Assembly: GCF_014635845.1 (NCBI RefSeq)
Contig: NZ_BMDP01000002.1
Span: 310,001-374,000, forward strand
Length of the DNA: 64,000 bases
Source of the DNA: Oxalicibacterium solurbis
GTDB lineage: Bacteria > Pseudomonadota > Gammaproteobacteria > Burkholderiales > Burkholderiaceae_D
Direction: 5' to 3'
Shown here: positions 1 to 9,042 of the stretch, one piece after another
Layout: every line of letters starts with the position of its first letter
Numbering within the stretch: position 1 is the stretch's first letter
Program-made: the position numbers and the translations under genes
The notes under the pieces: generated by a model
The model's input: only the letters and a program-made list of their open reading frames with translations
Database searches by the model: none
Told to the model about the DNA's origin: nothing

Positions 1-417
1 ACAGCCTTGCTGGAAGAACATTCGCCCGGCTACGCCGTGGTCGATCTGAAGCTGCACGGCAATACCTCGGGGCTGGCCTGCGTACAGATGCTGCACCAGT
101 ACGATCCGGAGATGCTGATCGTCGTGCTGACGGGTTTCGCCAGCATCAACACGGCGGTCGAAGCGATCAAATTGGGCGCCATTCAATATCTGGCGAAACC
201 GTCCAATACCGATGACATCGAGGCGGCCTTTGCTCACGTCGCCGGCAACACGGAAGTCGAACTGACCAATCGCTCCACGTCGATCAAGACGCTGGAATGG
301 GAGCGTATCCACGCGGTGCTGGCGGAAACCGATTTCAACATCTCCGAAGCGGCACGCCGGCTCGGCATGCATCGCCGCACGCTGGCGCGCAAGCTGGAAA
401 AACAGCGCGTCAAGTAA
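1..417 (+). CDS. regA: RegA/PrrA/ActR-family response regulator, 5'-truncated by the window edge
   Basis: The reading frame is open from base 1, so the true start lies outside the window. The visible part holds the second half of a receiver domain: VVDLKL with the likely phosphoacceptor Asp, then VVLTGFASI and the conserved Lys in YLAKPS. A short Fis-type helix-turn-helix follows, ending in GMHRRTLARKLEK. This receiver plus very short Fis-like C-terminus is the layout of RegA/PrrA/ActR redox regulators, which are paired with a RegB-type membrane kinase. No kinase gene is visible, but it could lie upstream of the window. The gene converges with the flavin-oxidase-like gene at 445. The family call is firm; redox control is inferred from the family. 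Confidence 0.85.
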   Translation, partial: TALLEEHSPGYAVVDLKLHGNTSGLACVQMLHQYDPEMLIVVLTGFASINTAVEAIKLGAIQYLAKPSNTDDIEAAFAHVAGNTEVELTNRSTSIKTLEWERIHAVLAETDFNISEAARRLGMHRRTLARKLEKQRVK

Positions 418-444
418 CGCACATCAGCCTATCGGCCGTGCCGA

Positions 445-1392
445 TCATCGCCAATGGCCGATGTGCGCCAGGGCCGGCGATTCTTCCTTCAACGTCCAGC
501 GTAACGGGATTGCATGCGTCGTGTGCTGCATGCGTTGCACATGGAAACGCCACAGGCGCTCCGCCCCGTCGAAGCGTTCCTCTTCCGGTACCTTCCACAC
601 GATCTCTGCATGGCCTTGCAAATGCAGCAGGTTGCCATTCGAGAAATCGACGAACAGCAAGGCGGCGCGATCATCCACCAGCAAATTGCCCAGCGTATTG
701 AAATAGCGGTTGCCGACGAAATCGGGGATCGTCAACGTATTGCCATCGATACGCACAAAGCCCGGATGGCCGCCCTTGTGCGAGACATCGACGCCGCCTT
801 CGGTTTTCTGCATGTCGACACCGCTGGCGACGAAGAAGGTATCGGCGTGCGCAATCATGTCGAACGCCGATGCATCCAGTTGATCGGCAACGCGTGTTGC
901 GCCGATGGTTGTCGCATTTTCCTGAGCATGTTCGACATCGCGTACCTGGATGTATTTCGGACAATTTCCGAACGATTGCGTGACCTGCAGTTCGATACCG
1001 TGCGCATCGATGCGGCGAACGACGCCGTTTGCGCGGTTGCGCCGACGATTGCCGAGATCGATGCCGAGCAGGCCGACCGGTTTGCCGGGTTGCAGCAATG
1101 CCAGCACATCCGGTTGCCAGTGTGCGCGTTCGTCGATATGCAGGAGCTGCGCATCCGGTGCATCGATGAATCCCGCAGGGCCGGTCACGATGGTGGCGAC
1201 AGGTGCGCCATCCGCATCCGTCGTTGCCAGCATCACGTATTGCAGCATCGAGAAAAAGTCGCGATGCTGATCCGGCATCGCGTCGCGTATCGCGAATCCG
1301 GGCGGGCCGCCGCCAGCGAGTTCGTGGGCGCGCAATTCACCGGCGTGAAATGGCACCTCCTTGCGCACGGGGACGATCGTCGCGGTATTCAT
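445..1392 (-). CDS. pyridoxamine 5'-phosphate oxidase-like FMN-binding protein
   Basis: This 315-residue protein has two split-barrel-like halves. The first (about residues 35-100) carries FFSMLQYVMLATTDADGAP, typical of PNPOx-fold flavin proteins. The second (about 180-270) carries SHKGGHPGFVRI and GNRYFNTLGNLL. Such proteins usually bind FMN and reduce or protect small molecules; the substrate cannot be read here. The ATG at 1392 is chosen because it overlaps the stop of the upstream GST gene as ATGA, indicating translational coupling. In-frame sequence further upstream lies inside the GST gene. The pair probably forms one operon controlled by the divergent LysR gene at 2130. Confidence 0.8.
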   Translation of the reverse strand: MNTATIVPVRKEVPFHAGELRAHELAGGGPPGFAIRDAMPDQHRDFFSMLQYVMLATTDADGAPVATIVTGPAGFIDAPDAQLLHIDERAHWQPDVLALLQPGKPVGLLGIDLGNRRRNRANGVVRRIDAHGIELQVTQSFGNCPKYIQVRDVEHAQENATTIGATRVADQLDASAFDMIAHADTFFVASGVDMQKTEGGVDVSHKGGHPGFVRIDGNTLTIPDFVGNRYFNTLGNLLVDDRAALLFVDFSNGNLLHLQGHAEIVWKVPEEERFDGAERLWRFHVQRMQHTTHAIPLRWTLKEESPALAHIGHWR

Positions 1393-2024
1393 GATGCGGC
1401 AGTCACGCTGGAAGCAGGCAAGGGCGACGTCGGCATTGCACGAAAATGCGGCAACGATTCCACACGCTGCAACCAGGCGCGAATGGCCGGATACGCTTCC
1501 AGCGAAAGGCGGCCTTCCGAAGCGTGGGCGATATACGAATAGCAGGCCAGATCCGCGATGGTGGAATTTTGTGTCGCCAGCCATTGGCGCTGCGCCAGAT
1601 GGCTCTCCATCATGCGGAACAAACGCGTAGCGATTTTTTCCGCAAGCGTCGGATCGACTTCACCCGGCGCATTCCACAGCGCCGTCATGCGTGCGCTCGC
1701 CGGGCCGTAGCGCACTTCACCGGCTGCGATCGACAGCCAGCGCTGCACATGGGCGACGGCGACCGCTTCGGTCGGATACCAGTGGCTTTGTGCGGCATAG
1801 CGCGTGCTGAGATAGGTCAGGATCGCATTGCTGTCGCTGAGTACCAGATCGCCGTCGATCAGCACCGGAATCTGTCCCAGCGGATTGAGTTTCAGGAACG
1901 CTTCGGAACGGCGTACGTCTGCGCCGGCCTCGATGAATTCATGCGGCAGCTGCAGCATGTCGAGCAGCAGGGCGACGCGATGGCAATGGCCGGACAGGGG
2001 AACGCCGTAGAGCTTGATGGTCAT
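1389..2024 (-). CDS. glutathione S-transferase family protein
   Basis: This 211-residue protein has the GST layout. An N-terminal thioredoxin-like domain (MTIKLYGVPLSGHCHRV, then the cis-Pro and binding region LGQIPVLIDGDLVLSDSNAIL) is followed by a helical C-terminal domain containing NSTIADLACYSYI, the usual N-capping box. It is expected to conjugate or reduce electrophiles with glutathione in the cytoplasm. The ATG at 2024 starts the conserved domain. The gene overlaps the PNPOx-like gene by 4 bases and diverges from a LysR regulator, so a detoxification operon induced through that regulator is likely by context. Confidence 0.9.
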   Translation of the reverse strand: MTIKLYGVPLSGHCHRVALLLDMLQLPHEFIEAGADVRRSEAFLKLNPLGQIPVLIDGDLVLSDSNAILTYLSTRYAAQSHWYPTEAVAVAHVQRWLSIAAGEVRYGPASARMTALWNAPGEVDPTLAEKIATRLFRMMESHLAQRQWLATQNSTIADLACYSYIAHASEGRLSLEAYPAIRAWLQRVESLPHFRAMPTSPLPASSVTAAS

Positions 2025-2066
2025 GATGAAATTCTCCGTGGTGGTTGAACGCTTCCTATCGTATGA

Positions 2067-2087
2067 ATTTACGAAAACGATGTAAAT
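2067..2087. promoter_or_regulatory. inverted repeat, candidate LysR operator
   Basis: ATTTAC at 2067-2072 and GTAAAT at 2082-2087 form a perfect inverted repeat with a 9-base spacer in the 105-base gap between the GST gene and the divergent LysR gene. The position suits a LysR-type regulatory site. A further TTTAC-like half-site occurs around 2101-2106. Function is inferred. Confidence 0.45.
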
Positions 2088-2129
2088 CAGGCAAAATTGC
2101 AATTTACTATTTCATTTATCGGAATAATC

Positions 2130-3029
2130 ATGGATCGTCTGGACGAGCTGGAAGTCTTTCTCGCGATTCTCGATACCGGCAGCCTGATCGGTGCGAGCCG
2201 CAAGCTGCGGCGTTCGGCGCCTGCCGTTACACGCCTGTTGTCGTCGCTGGAGCAGCGCATCGGCGTGCGATTGGTGGAGCGCACGACACGGCATCTGGCC
2301 GCGACGGAAGCCGGCATGCGGCTGGCGGCACAGGCGAGACAGGTGCTCGCGGATTACGACGATGCCGTACACGAAGATGCGAATGCACCGTTACGCGGCA
2401 CTTTGCGGCTGACGGCGCCGATCGTATTCGGGCGACGCCATGTGGCACCCATCGTCAATGCCTATCTGGACCTGTATCCCGAGATGCGGGTGGATATGGT
2501 GACCAGCGATCGCAATCTCGATCTGATCGAGGAAGGCCTCGATATTGCCGTGCGCATCGGTGCGATGGCCGATACCAGTCTGGTGGCACGCCGCGTCGGT
2601 TCGGTGCGGCGGATGCTGGTCGCAAGTCCGGAATATCTGGCGCGTCGCGGCAAGCCGAAGACGCCCGACGATCTGGCTGCACACGATGTGATCTATACGT
2701 CGGGGCGGCTGGCGGCGATGGAGTGGCGATTCCGGCATGCAGGGCGGGATCGAACGCTGCAACTGTCGCCGCGGCTGATCGTCAACGAAATCGATGCTGC
2801 ATTGCTCGCAGTGAAGGCCGGGCGCGGATTGGCACGCGTATTGTCTTACCAGGTGGCCGACGATCTGGCGGCCGGCACGATGGTGCGCGTACTGCCTGGC
2901 TACGAGCCGGAGATGTTGCCGGTACAACTTGTGGTTGCAGGTACGCGGCACATGGCGCCGAAGGTGCGGGCGTTTCTGGATCTTGCAGTCGAACAGTTGC
3001 GCGCATTGAAAGTGATCCAGAAACGCTGA
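2130..3029 (+). CDS. LysR-family transcriptional regulator, divergent from GST operon
   Basis: This 299-residue protein has the standard LTTR size. The N-terminal winged helix-turn-helix is MDRLDELEVFLAILDTGSL through SAPAVTRLLSSLEQRIGVRLVERTTR (residues 1-60). A periplasmic-binding-like effector domain follows (about 90-295, including RGTLRLTAP and DIAVRIGAM). It belongs to the LTTR subgroup that often controls adjacent GST, SDR or oxidoreductase genes. The start at 2130 is preferred because the domain begins there. It is divergent from the GST/PNPOx pair with a shared 105-base regulatory gap, so it most likely controls that pair and itself. Confidence 0.88.
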   Translation: MDRLDELEVFLAILDTGSLIGASRKLRRSAPAVTRLLSSLEQRIGVRLVERTTRHLAATEAGMRLAAQARQVLADYDDAVHEDANAPLRGTLRLTAPIVFGRRHVAPIVNAYLDLYPEMRVDMVTSDRNLDLIEEGLDIAVRIGAMADTSLVARRVGSVRRMLVASPEYLARRGKPKTPDDLAAHDVIYTSGRLAAMEWRFRHAGRDRTLQLSPRLIVNEIDAALLAVKAGRGLARVLSYQVADDLAAGTMVRVLPGYEPEMLPVQLVVAGTRHMAPKVRAFLDLAVEQLRALKVIQKR

Positions 3030-3192
3030 TGTGGGTTGCGCCGCACGACATTGCGTCATTCCAGATCGATAAAAGTTCGTTGCTGAAACGAACTTTTCCT
3101 GAGGCACAGGCTCTACAGACGTCCGCTTTGCCATCGCAGGCACGAAACATGCTGTCCTGCAGGTATCGCTCCACTCTTTCCCGATCGACAGA

Positions 3193-4317
3193 ATGAAGGA
3201 TACGACTTCCCGCCGCTGGGAGCTGGATGCCCTGCGCGGCCTGATGCTGGTGATGATGTTCACCACTCATTTGCCGACTCGCTACAGCAATATTTTCGGG
3301 CAGTCCTTCGGTTTCGTTTCCGCCGCCGAAGGCTTCGTCATCCTGTCGGCCTTCATGGCGGGCATGGTCTATACGCGCAAGGCGCAGCGCGACGGCGTGC
3401 CGGCGATGCGCACCGCCTTCTTCCGCCGCACGCTGACTGTCTATGCATGGCATGTCGGTTGCCTGCTGCTGTTGTTCACCGTCATCGCCGGACTTGGCTT
3501 GAAGTTCGGCCAGCCGGGGCTGAAAAGCCTGATCGGCTTCTATCTGTACGATCCGGTGACCGCGCTATGGGCCAGCGTCCTGCTGATCTACAACCCGCCA
3601 TTGCTGGACATTCTTCCGCTGTACATCCTGCTGCTGCTGCTGAGCCCGTGGCTGCTGGCTCACGGCATGCGATGCGGCTGGCGCGGCATCTTTATCGTCA
3701 GCCTGCTGCTGTGGGTTGCCGCGCAGTTCGACATTTCGGCCGGGCTGTACGCAATGCTGGTTGCCGTGACCGGATTGACCGTGCCGTTCCGCGAGACCGG
3801 TGCATTCGAAACCTATGCGTGGCAACTGTTGTGGGTGCTCGGCTTGTGGCTGGGCGCCATGCATGCACAGGGAAAACTGGATCGCTGGCTGGCTTTCTCG
3901 CCGAAGATTCTGGGGACGGCGCTGGCGATCGTCGTCATCTGCTTCGTCTGGCGCCATGTGGTCGGGCAGGCGCCGTTTCCGGGCAATGACGTGCTGAACC
4001 GATGGCTGTTCGACAAATGGCATCTGGCGCCGCTGCGCATGGTGAATTTCCTCGCGCTGGCGATCGTGCTGCAGCATTTCGGCCAGCGCATCGTGCCGCT
4101 GCTGCCGCGCCTGCGCTTCTTCGAATCGATGGGCGCGGCATCGCTGCCGGTGTTCTGCATGCATCTGCTGGTCGTGCTGGTGATCCGTGCCGTACTGGGC
4201 GACAGCTTCGACGACCGTACCGACTGGGACGATGCCGTGCTGCTGATCGGCGGTGTGCTGCTGCTCTATCTGGTTTCGTATCTTGCAGCTGGCTGGCGCA
4301 ATCGGCCGCGTCGCTGA
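3193..4317 (+). CDS. opgC: OpgC-domain membrane protein (acyltransferase-3 type)
   Basis: This 374-residue polytopic protein has about ten hydrophobic segments. It begins RRWELDALRGLMLVMMF, the RxxxLDxLRGL opening of the acyltransferase-3/OpgC family, followed by MFTTHLPTRYSN and SAAEGFVILSAFMAG. OpgC-like proteins add succinyl groups to periplasmic glucans; many homologues of this length have no known acceptor. No opgG/H genes are adjacent, so the substrate is open. It sits alone, 163 bases after the LysR gene on the same strand, and converges with the sfnB-like gene. The family is fairly certain, the precise role is not. Confidence 0.75.
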   Translation: MKDTTSRRWELDALRGLMLVMMFTTHLPTRYSNIFGQSFGFVSAAEGFVILSAFMAGMVYTRKAQRDGVPAMRTAFFRRTLTVYAWHVGCLLLLFTVIAGLGLKFGQPGLKSLIGFYLYDPVTALWASVLLIYNPPLLDILPLYILLLLLSPWLLAHGMRCGWRGIFIVSLLLWVAAQFDISAGLYAMLVAVTGLTVPFRETGAFETYAWQLLWVLGLWLGAMHAQGKLDRWLAFSPKILGTALAIVVICFVWRHVVGQAPFPGNDVLNRWLFDKWHLAPLRMVNFLALAIVLQHFGQRIVPLLPRLRFFESMGAASLPVFCMHLLVVLVIRAVLGDSFDDRTDWDDAVLLIGGVLLLYLVSYLAAGWRNRPRR

Positions 4318-4326
4318 GTGGCATCG

Positions 4327-4352
4327 GCGGGGAAAGCGCAAGGTTTCCCCGC
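4327..4352. terminator. 9-bp hairpin between convergent genes
   Basis: GCGGGGAAA at 4327-4335 pairs perfectly with TTTCCCCGC at 4344-4352 across an 8-base loop. It lies between the ends of the opgC-like and sfnB-like genes. No T-run follows in either direction, so termination is plausible rather than certain. Confidence 0.4.
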
Positions 4353-4375
4353 GAGAAAAAATCACGAATAAAAGA

Positions 4376-5626
4376 TCACGAATAGATCGAAGGGGCGGGT
4401 GTTTCTCCGCTCAGTACCCATAGCCCGACGTCTTTCAGCTTGTAGTCCAGCGAATCGTGCAGTGTGTGCACGCGCACGTTGCGCCAGAAGCGATCGAAAC
4501 CGTACTTCGCTGCCGTCGCGCGTGCGCCCATCACCTCGAAAATCTTCGACGTGATGTCCAGCGCCGCACTCGCGGCTGCGAGCTTGGTTTCGAAGATCGC
4601 CACCGCCAGTTCGCCGCGTTCCTGTGCAGTCAACGCATCGCCGCGATTCCATGCATGTTGCAATCGCTGTTCCGCATCCTCGGCCAGCGCGATCGCACCG
4701 CGTAACACGATGCGCAGGTCGCCGAAGCGCTGCTGCGTGAACGGATCGTCGCTCGCACGTTCAAGGCCCGATTGAAACCACGGGCGGCCCTGTTCATGCA
4801 CATACTTCCATGCGTTCAGCAACGCACCCTGTGCATTGCCGATGTATATCTCGACCAGGATCAGTTGTGACACCAGCGTGCGCAGCGTTGCACGCGGCGT
4901 GCCGGCCGTGCCCGGCGGACCGAGCACTTCATCCTTTTCGACGCGCACCTGCGTGAAGGTGACCGAACCGCTGTCGGTCTGGCGTTGGCCCATGTTGTCC
5001 CAGTCGTCCAGTACCTTTACACCGACGCGGCCGGTCGGGATCGACAGGAACACGCGGTCGGCCGGATCGGTGGAGCGGGGTGCGGTCACGTTTAGCATGT
5101 CGGAGCCGGTGGCGCCCGAGCAGAACGACTTGATGCCGTTCAGTTCGTAATAGCCGCCGTCTTCATTCTTCCACGTCAATGTCGTGCGCGTATCCAGCCC
5201 GTTGGTCGCATTGCCCCAGAACCAGTTCTCGCTGATGGTCTTGCCGAGCAGGCGTTCCTTCTGCCGCGGATTGCCGAACAGCGCGACGCTGGCGACCTGC
5301 AAGTGCTGGAAGCCGAACAGGTGCGCGAGCGAGCTGTCCACTTCGGCGAAACGGCGAACGATGCGATAGATGTCGGGCCACGGCGTTTCCGGTCCGCCGT
5401 AGGTGGCCGGCACGGCGAGTTTCAGCAGACCGCTGTCGCGTAGTGCTTGGCGTTCTTCCCATGCGGTGCCGCCCTGGCGGTCGCGTGCGACGGCAGTGGC
5501 GGCCAGCGCCTTTGCCGTCGCTTCGACCGCATCGGTCAGCCCGCCGAAATCGCGTTGCGCCAGATGTTGCGGCGTGAAAGTGGCGGCGGGCGGCAGCAGT
5601 TCGCCCGGTTTCGGTAGTTGGCCCAT
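4376..5626 (-). CDS. sfnB: SfnB/DszC-like acyl-CoA-dehydrogenase-fold flavin monooxygenase
   Basis: This 416-residue protein has the acyl-CoA dehydrogenase fold: a helical N-terminus with LRDSGLLKLAVPATYGGPE, a middle beta domain with GIKSFCSGATGSDMLNVTA, and a C-terminal helical bundle ending in FWRNVRVHTLHDSLDYKLKDVG. The missing acyl-CoA catalytic Glu region and the SDMLNV segment match the SfnB/DszC group, which uses reduced flavin to oxidise organosulfur compounds. The start at 5626 is the Met before the domain. The gene follows the ssuA-like gene after 35 bases on the same strand, fitting a sulfur-starvation operon. The exact substrate (sulfone, sulfonate or other) is unknown. Confidence 0.82.
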   Translation of the reverse strand: MGQLPKPGELLPPAATFTPQHLAQRDFGGLTDAVEATAKALAATAVARDRQGGTAWEERQALRDSGLLKLAVPATYGGPETPWPDIYRIVRRFAEVDSSLAHLFGFQHLQVASVALFGNPRQKERLLGKTISENWFWGNATNGLDTRTTLTWKNEDGGYYELNGIKSFCSGATGSDMLNVTAPRSTDPADRVFLSIPTGRVGVKVLDDWDNMGQRQTDSGSVTFTQVRVEKDEVLGPPGTAGTPRATLRTLVSQLILVEIYIGNAQGALLNAWKYVHEQGRPWFQSGLERASDDPFTQQRFGDLRIVLRGAIALAEDAEQRLQHAWNRGDALTAQERGELAVAIFETKLAAASAALDITSKIFEVMGARATAAKYGFDRFWRNVRVHTLHDSLDYKLKDVGLWVLSGETPAPSIYS

Positions 5627-5661
5627 TTCTATTCCGTTTGTGGCAAGGATCAGAACATCAA

Positions 5662-6645
5662 TCAAAACAGTGGAACGGCAGTCGCGTTCACCTTCTTCGG
5701 CAGCAGGCCTTCGGTGAGGAAGGCATCGGCGATCTTCTGCTGTTCGCTCAGATGCTGCGGCACGACGGCGCGCACGTTGTAGCTGCGGCGTGCATTGGCC
5801 TGCTCGATGGTGGCTGCGTCCAGTCCCCAGACCGGCGACAGCAGCGCGGCAGCGTCGGCTGGCGCCTGCTTGACCCATTTGCCGGTGGTCTTCAGTTCAT
5901 CGACGATCAGCCTGACGACTTCCGGATGTGCTTTCGCAAACGGCGTCGAAGCGAGGTAGTAACGCTGGTAATCGGCAAGATTGCGGCCGTCGGTCACGAT
6001 GCGTGCATGCGACTGGCGCTGCGCGGCTGACAGGAAGGGATCCCAGATCACCCAGGCATCGATCGCGCCCTTCTCGAATGCGGCACGGCCGTCGGCCGGT
6101 GCCAGATAGGCGGGCTGCACGTCTTTCAGCGACAGGTCGGCCTGATCGAGTGCGGCCAGCAGCAGGTAATGCGCGCCGGCAGCCTTGGCGAAGCCGATGC
6201 GTTTGCCTTTCAGATCGGCGACGGTCTTGATCGGCGAATCCGGCTTGACGAGGATCGCCTGCGCGCTCGGCGACGGCGATTCCTGCGCGATGTAGGTCAG
6301 TTGTGCGCCGGCGGCCAGTGCGAATACCGGTACCGTGTCGGCAACGTCGGCAGAGACGTCGACCGCGCCGACGTTCAACGCTTCCAGCAGCGGCAGGCCG
6401 CTGGCGAATTCATGCCAGCTGACCTTGACGCCGAGCGGTGCCAGTTTCTTTTCCAGCGTGCCACGTGTCTTCAGGATCGTGATCAGCGTTGACGATTTCT
6501 GGTAACCGATGCGTACGGTGTGAACGGCATCGGACTTGTCCTGCGCCTGTGCGGTGAAGGGCAGGATTGCCAAAGCCGGCAGCAGCACAAGCAGGGTGAC
6601 GATGCGACGTCGAAATATGGAAAGAGGTTGATGGATATGCTTCAC
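5662..6645 (-). CDS. ssuA: aliphatic sulfonate ABC transporter substrate-binding protein (SsuA-like)
   Basis: This 327-residue protein has an N-terminal signal peptide (hydrophobic core TLLVLLPALAILPF, cleavage likely after TAQAQ). A type 2 periplasmic binding fold follows, with IGYQKSSTLITILKTRGTLEKKL, the SsuA opening, GVKVSWHEFASGLPLLEAL, and DAWVIWDPFLSAAQ. It should bind sulfonates or sulfate esters in the periplasm. Translation appears to start at GTG 6645, preceded on the minus strand by GGGAGAA. No permease or ATPase gene is adjacent, so it must use a transporter encoded elsewhere, or it acts with the downstream sfnB-like enzyme in a partial sulfur-acquisition operon. Confidence 0.85.
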   Translation of the reverse strand: MKHIHQPLSIFRRRIVTLLVLLPALAILPFTAQAQDKSDAVHTVRIGYQKSSTLITILKTRGTLEKKLAPLGVKVSWHEFASGLPLLEALNVGAVDVSADVADTVPVFALAAGAQLTYIAQESPSPSAQAILVKPDSPIKTVADLKGKRIGFAKAAGAHYLLLAALDQADLSLKDVQPAYLAPADGRAAFEKGAIDAWVIWDPFLSAAQRQSHARIVTDGRNLADYQRYYLASTPFAKAHPEVVRLIVDELKTTGKWVKQAPADAAALLSPVWGLDAATIEQANARRSYNVRAVVPQHLSEQQKIADAFLTEGLLPKKVNATAVPLF

Positions 6646-6946
6646 GTGATTCTCCCTGTTATGAATGATTGATTGAAGAGCGTGGTGACGAAACGGACGG
6701 TCGTAACGTCAGCGAGTGACGATATGGATACCTGCAGTAGATGCAGGAAGAAATGGCAGGTTACCGATCCGTCTGCATGAAAGGAACGAATCTCTTCGCG
6801 CATGCATCTGCGATTTCTGCATTAGCCGCTTTGCGCATATGCACATGCGAAAAACACCGTTTCGGACAATGCGTTGTAATGTTTGCTATCGTGTGCAATG
6901 CCGTGCTGCAGTACATGACGCTATGCAGATGCCAGGAGAAAACACC
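6646..6946. other. intergenic region between divergent ssuA-like gene and fumC
   Basis: These 301 bases must hold both divergent promoters. I see no gene and no convincing paired -35/-10 boxes. A CAGGAGAAAA ribosome site precedes the fumC start. Confidence 0.5.
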
Positions 6947-8335
6947 ATGACCACACGCAAGGAGCGCGATACGTTCGGCCAGATCGAGGTCGACAACGAT
7001 CACTTGTGGGGCGCGCAGACGCAGCGCTCGTTGATGCACTTCCGTATATCGACCGAGAAGATGCCGCCGGAACTGATTGCGGCGCTGGCCGAGGTCAAGC
7101 GCGCTGCGGCGATCGTCAATCGCGATCTCGGGCGCTTGAAGGAAGACAAGGCGCAGGCCATCGTCACCGCCGCCGACGAAGTCATTGCCGGCCGCCATCC
7201 GCAGGAATTCCCGCTGGCGGTCTGGCAGACCGGTTCCGGCACGCAGAGCAATATGAACATGAACGAGGTGCTGGCCAATCGTGCTTCGGAACTGCTGGGC
7301 GGCGAGCGCGGCGAGAAGCGGTTCGTGCATCCGAACGACGACGTCAACATGGGGCAATCGTCGAACGACATCTTTCCGACGGCAATCTACGTCGCGGCCG
7401 CCATCGGCGTGGCTAATCATCTATTGCCGTCTGTCGAACGCCTGCGTGCGACGCTGCAAGCCAAGTCGGAAGAATTTGCCGACATCGTCAAGATCGGTCG
7501 CACGCATCTGCAGGATGCGACGCCGCTGACGCTGGGACAGGAATTCTCGGGTTACGTTGCGCAGCTGGCGCATGCGCATTCCTGCATTGCGACACTGCAA
7601 CCGCCGCTGCGTGAACTGGCGGCCGGCGGCACGGCGGTGGGAACGGGATTGAATGCGCATCCGGAATTCGGCGTGCGCATCGCGGCGGAGTTGAAGCGAC
7701 GCACCGGCGTGGCTTTCGTCAGCGCGCCGAACAAGTTCGCATCGCTGGCAGCGCACGATGCATTGGTCGCGATGCACGGCGGCCTGAAGACGCTGGCAGC
7801 GGCGATGATGAAGATCGCCAACGACGTGCGCTGGCTGGCATCCGGCCCGCGTTCCGGCCTCGGTGAGTTGGGCATTCCGGAAAACGAACCCGGCAGTTCG
7901 ATCATGCCCGGCAAGGTGAACCCGACGCAGAGCGAAGCGGTGACGATGCTGTGCTGCCAGGTGTTCGGCAACGACGTCGCACTGAACATCGGCGGCGCAT
8001 CCGGCAATTTCGAATTGAATGTGTTCAAGCCGCTGCTGGCGCACAATTTCCTGCAGAGCGTGCGTTTGCTGGCCGACGGTATCGCCAGCTTCGATGAGCA
8101 TTGCGCGCACGGTATCGTCGCGCATCGCGACCGCATCGACGACCTGATGGCACGTTCGCTGATGCTGGTGACGGCACTGGCGCCGCACATCGGCTACGAC
8201 AAGGCGGCGCAGATTGCCAAGCAGGCACACAAGGATGGCAGCAATCTGCGCGATACCGCGATTGCGCTAGGCATGGTCAGCGGCGAGGATTTCGACCGCT
8301 GGGTGCAGCCGAAGGACATGATTCATCCGGGCTGA
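6947..8335 (+). CDS. fumC: fumarate hydratase class II
   Basis: This 462-residue protein interconverts fumarate and malate in the TCA cycle using the iron-independent class II mechanism. Signatures: [18 protein letters not shown] (about residues 96-113), [13 protein letters not shown] with the catalytic His region, and the family signature [15 protein letters not shown] (about 316-330). Length equals that of characterised FumC. The ATG at 6947 has a strong CAGGAGA site eight bases upstream; the longer open frame has no such site. A class I fumarase is also present at 49272, so this genome has both types. FumC-type enzymes are often favoured under iron limitation or oxidative stress. Confidence 0.97.
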   Translation: MTTRKERDTFGQIEVDNDHLWGAQTQRSLMHFRISTEKMPPELIAALAEVKRAAAIVNRDLGRLKEDKAQAIVTAADEVIAGRHPQEFPLAVWQTGSGTQSNMNMNEVLANRASELLGGERGEKRFVHPNDDVNMGQSSNDIFPTAIYVAAAIGVANHLLPSVERLRATLQAKSEEFADIVKIGRTHLQDATPLTLGQEFSGYVAQLAHAHSCIATLQPPLRELAAGGTAVGTGLNAHPEFGVRIAAELKRRTGVAFVSAPNKFASLAAHDALVAMHGGLKTLAAAMMKIANDVRWLASGPRSGLGELGIPENEPGSSIMPGKVNPTQSEAVTMLCCQVFGNDVALNIGGASGNFELNVFKPLLAHNFLQSVRLLADGIASFDEHCAHGIVAHRDRIDDLMARSLMLVTALAPHIGYDKAAQIAKQAHKDGSNLRDTAIALGMVSGEDFDRWVQPKDMIHPG

Positions 8336-8483
8336 AGCGGACGTCGCTGGCGTTTCGAATGACGTTGTCGTGTGGTGAATGAGGGCTGTTGTTGCGGGCA
8401 ATGCAGCGATCACGATCCGTATCGATCATTCCACTGAGATTTTTTCGAAAAATGCCCGTCTGATATGACACTGCAGTCAAATA

Positions 8484-8517
8484 AAAACGGCTTCCACATT
8501 GTTGTGGAAGCCGTTTT
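8484..8517. terminator. bidirectional terminator
   Basis: A 15-base perfect stem, AAAACGGCTTCCACA at 8484-8498 and its complement at 8503-8517 with a TTGT loop, flanked by A and T runs. It serves fumC on the plus strand and the secreted-protein gene on the minus strand. Confidence 0.9.
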
Positions 8518-8558
8518 CACATCTGTCGGATCGCACAAGGCGATCATTTCAGCAAAGC

Positions 8559-8969
8559 TTATTTGCCGGTATTTGCAGCCTTGGCATCGGCAATCGCGGA
8601 TTCCTTGGCGGCCTTGGCTTCCTTCTCGCAGACGTCTTTTTGATTACCCTTCAGATCGTCACATTTTTCCTGGGCGACCTCATAGTCGGCATCGGCAATG
8701 TCCTTGTGCGCTTTCTGGCGTGCCTTGTCGGTGCCTTTATAGGCAGCTTCGGCATTTGCTTCCGTCTTCACGCGTGCAGCCTTGGCTTCTGCCTGGCAGA
8801 TATCCTTGGCGTTGTTCTTGAGCGTGTCGCATTTTTCGCGGGCTGCCTTGTATTCGGCTTTTGCGCTTTTTTGTGTTGCTTCGTATGAAGCCTTGTCCTG
8901 TGCATGCGATGCGGACATGAAGCCGAAGCTGGCGGAAGCGATAACGATCATTGAGAGAGCTTTTTTCAT
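8559..8969 (-). CDS. secreted Lys/Ala-rich protein with two Cys-containing repeats
   Basis: This 136-residue protein has a signal peptide (KKALSMIVIASASFGFMSASHAQD). The mature part is Lys/Ala/Glu-rich and probably helical. It holds two copies of EKCDxLKxNxKDxCxxEAKAA, each with two cysteines eleven residues apart, consistent with disulfide-stapled helices in the periplasm. I recognise it only as a type common in Burkholderiales, not a characterised family. The start at 8969 is chosen for the signal peptide. It lies next to the CsbD gene (73-base gap, same strand), suggesting shared stress-related expression. Function unknown. Confidence 0.75.
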   Translation of the reverse strand: MKKALSMIVIASASFGFMSASHAQDKASYEATQKSAKAEYKAAREKCDTLKNNAKDICQAEAKAARVKTEANAEAAYKGTDKARQKAHKDIADADYEVAQEKCDDLKGNQKDVCEKEAKAAKESAIADAKAANTGK

Positions 8970-9042
8970 GATGGTGTCCTTTTGTCGTTGTTGGAAAAAA
9001 TGAATGGATGGATTGCGATGAATTGCTTTCGATGATGCGCGC

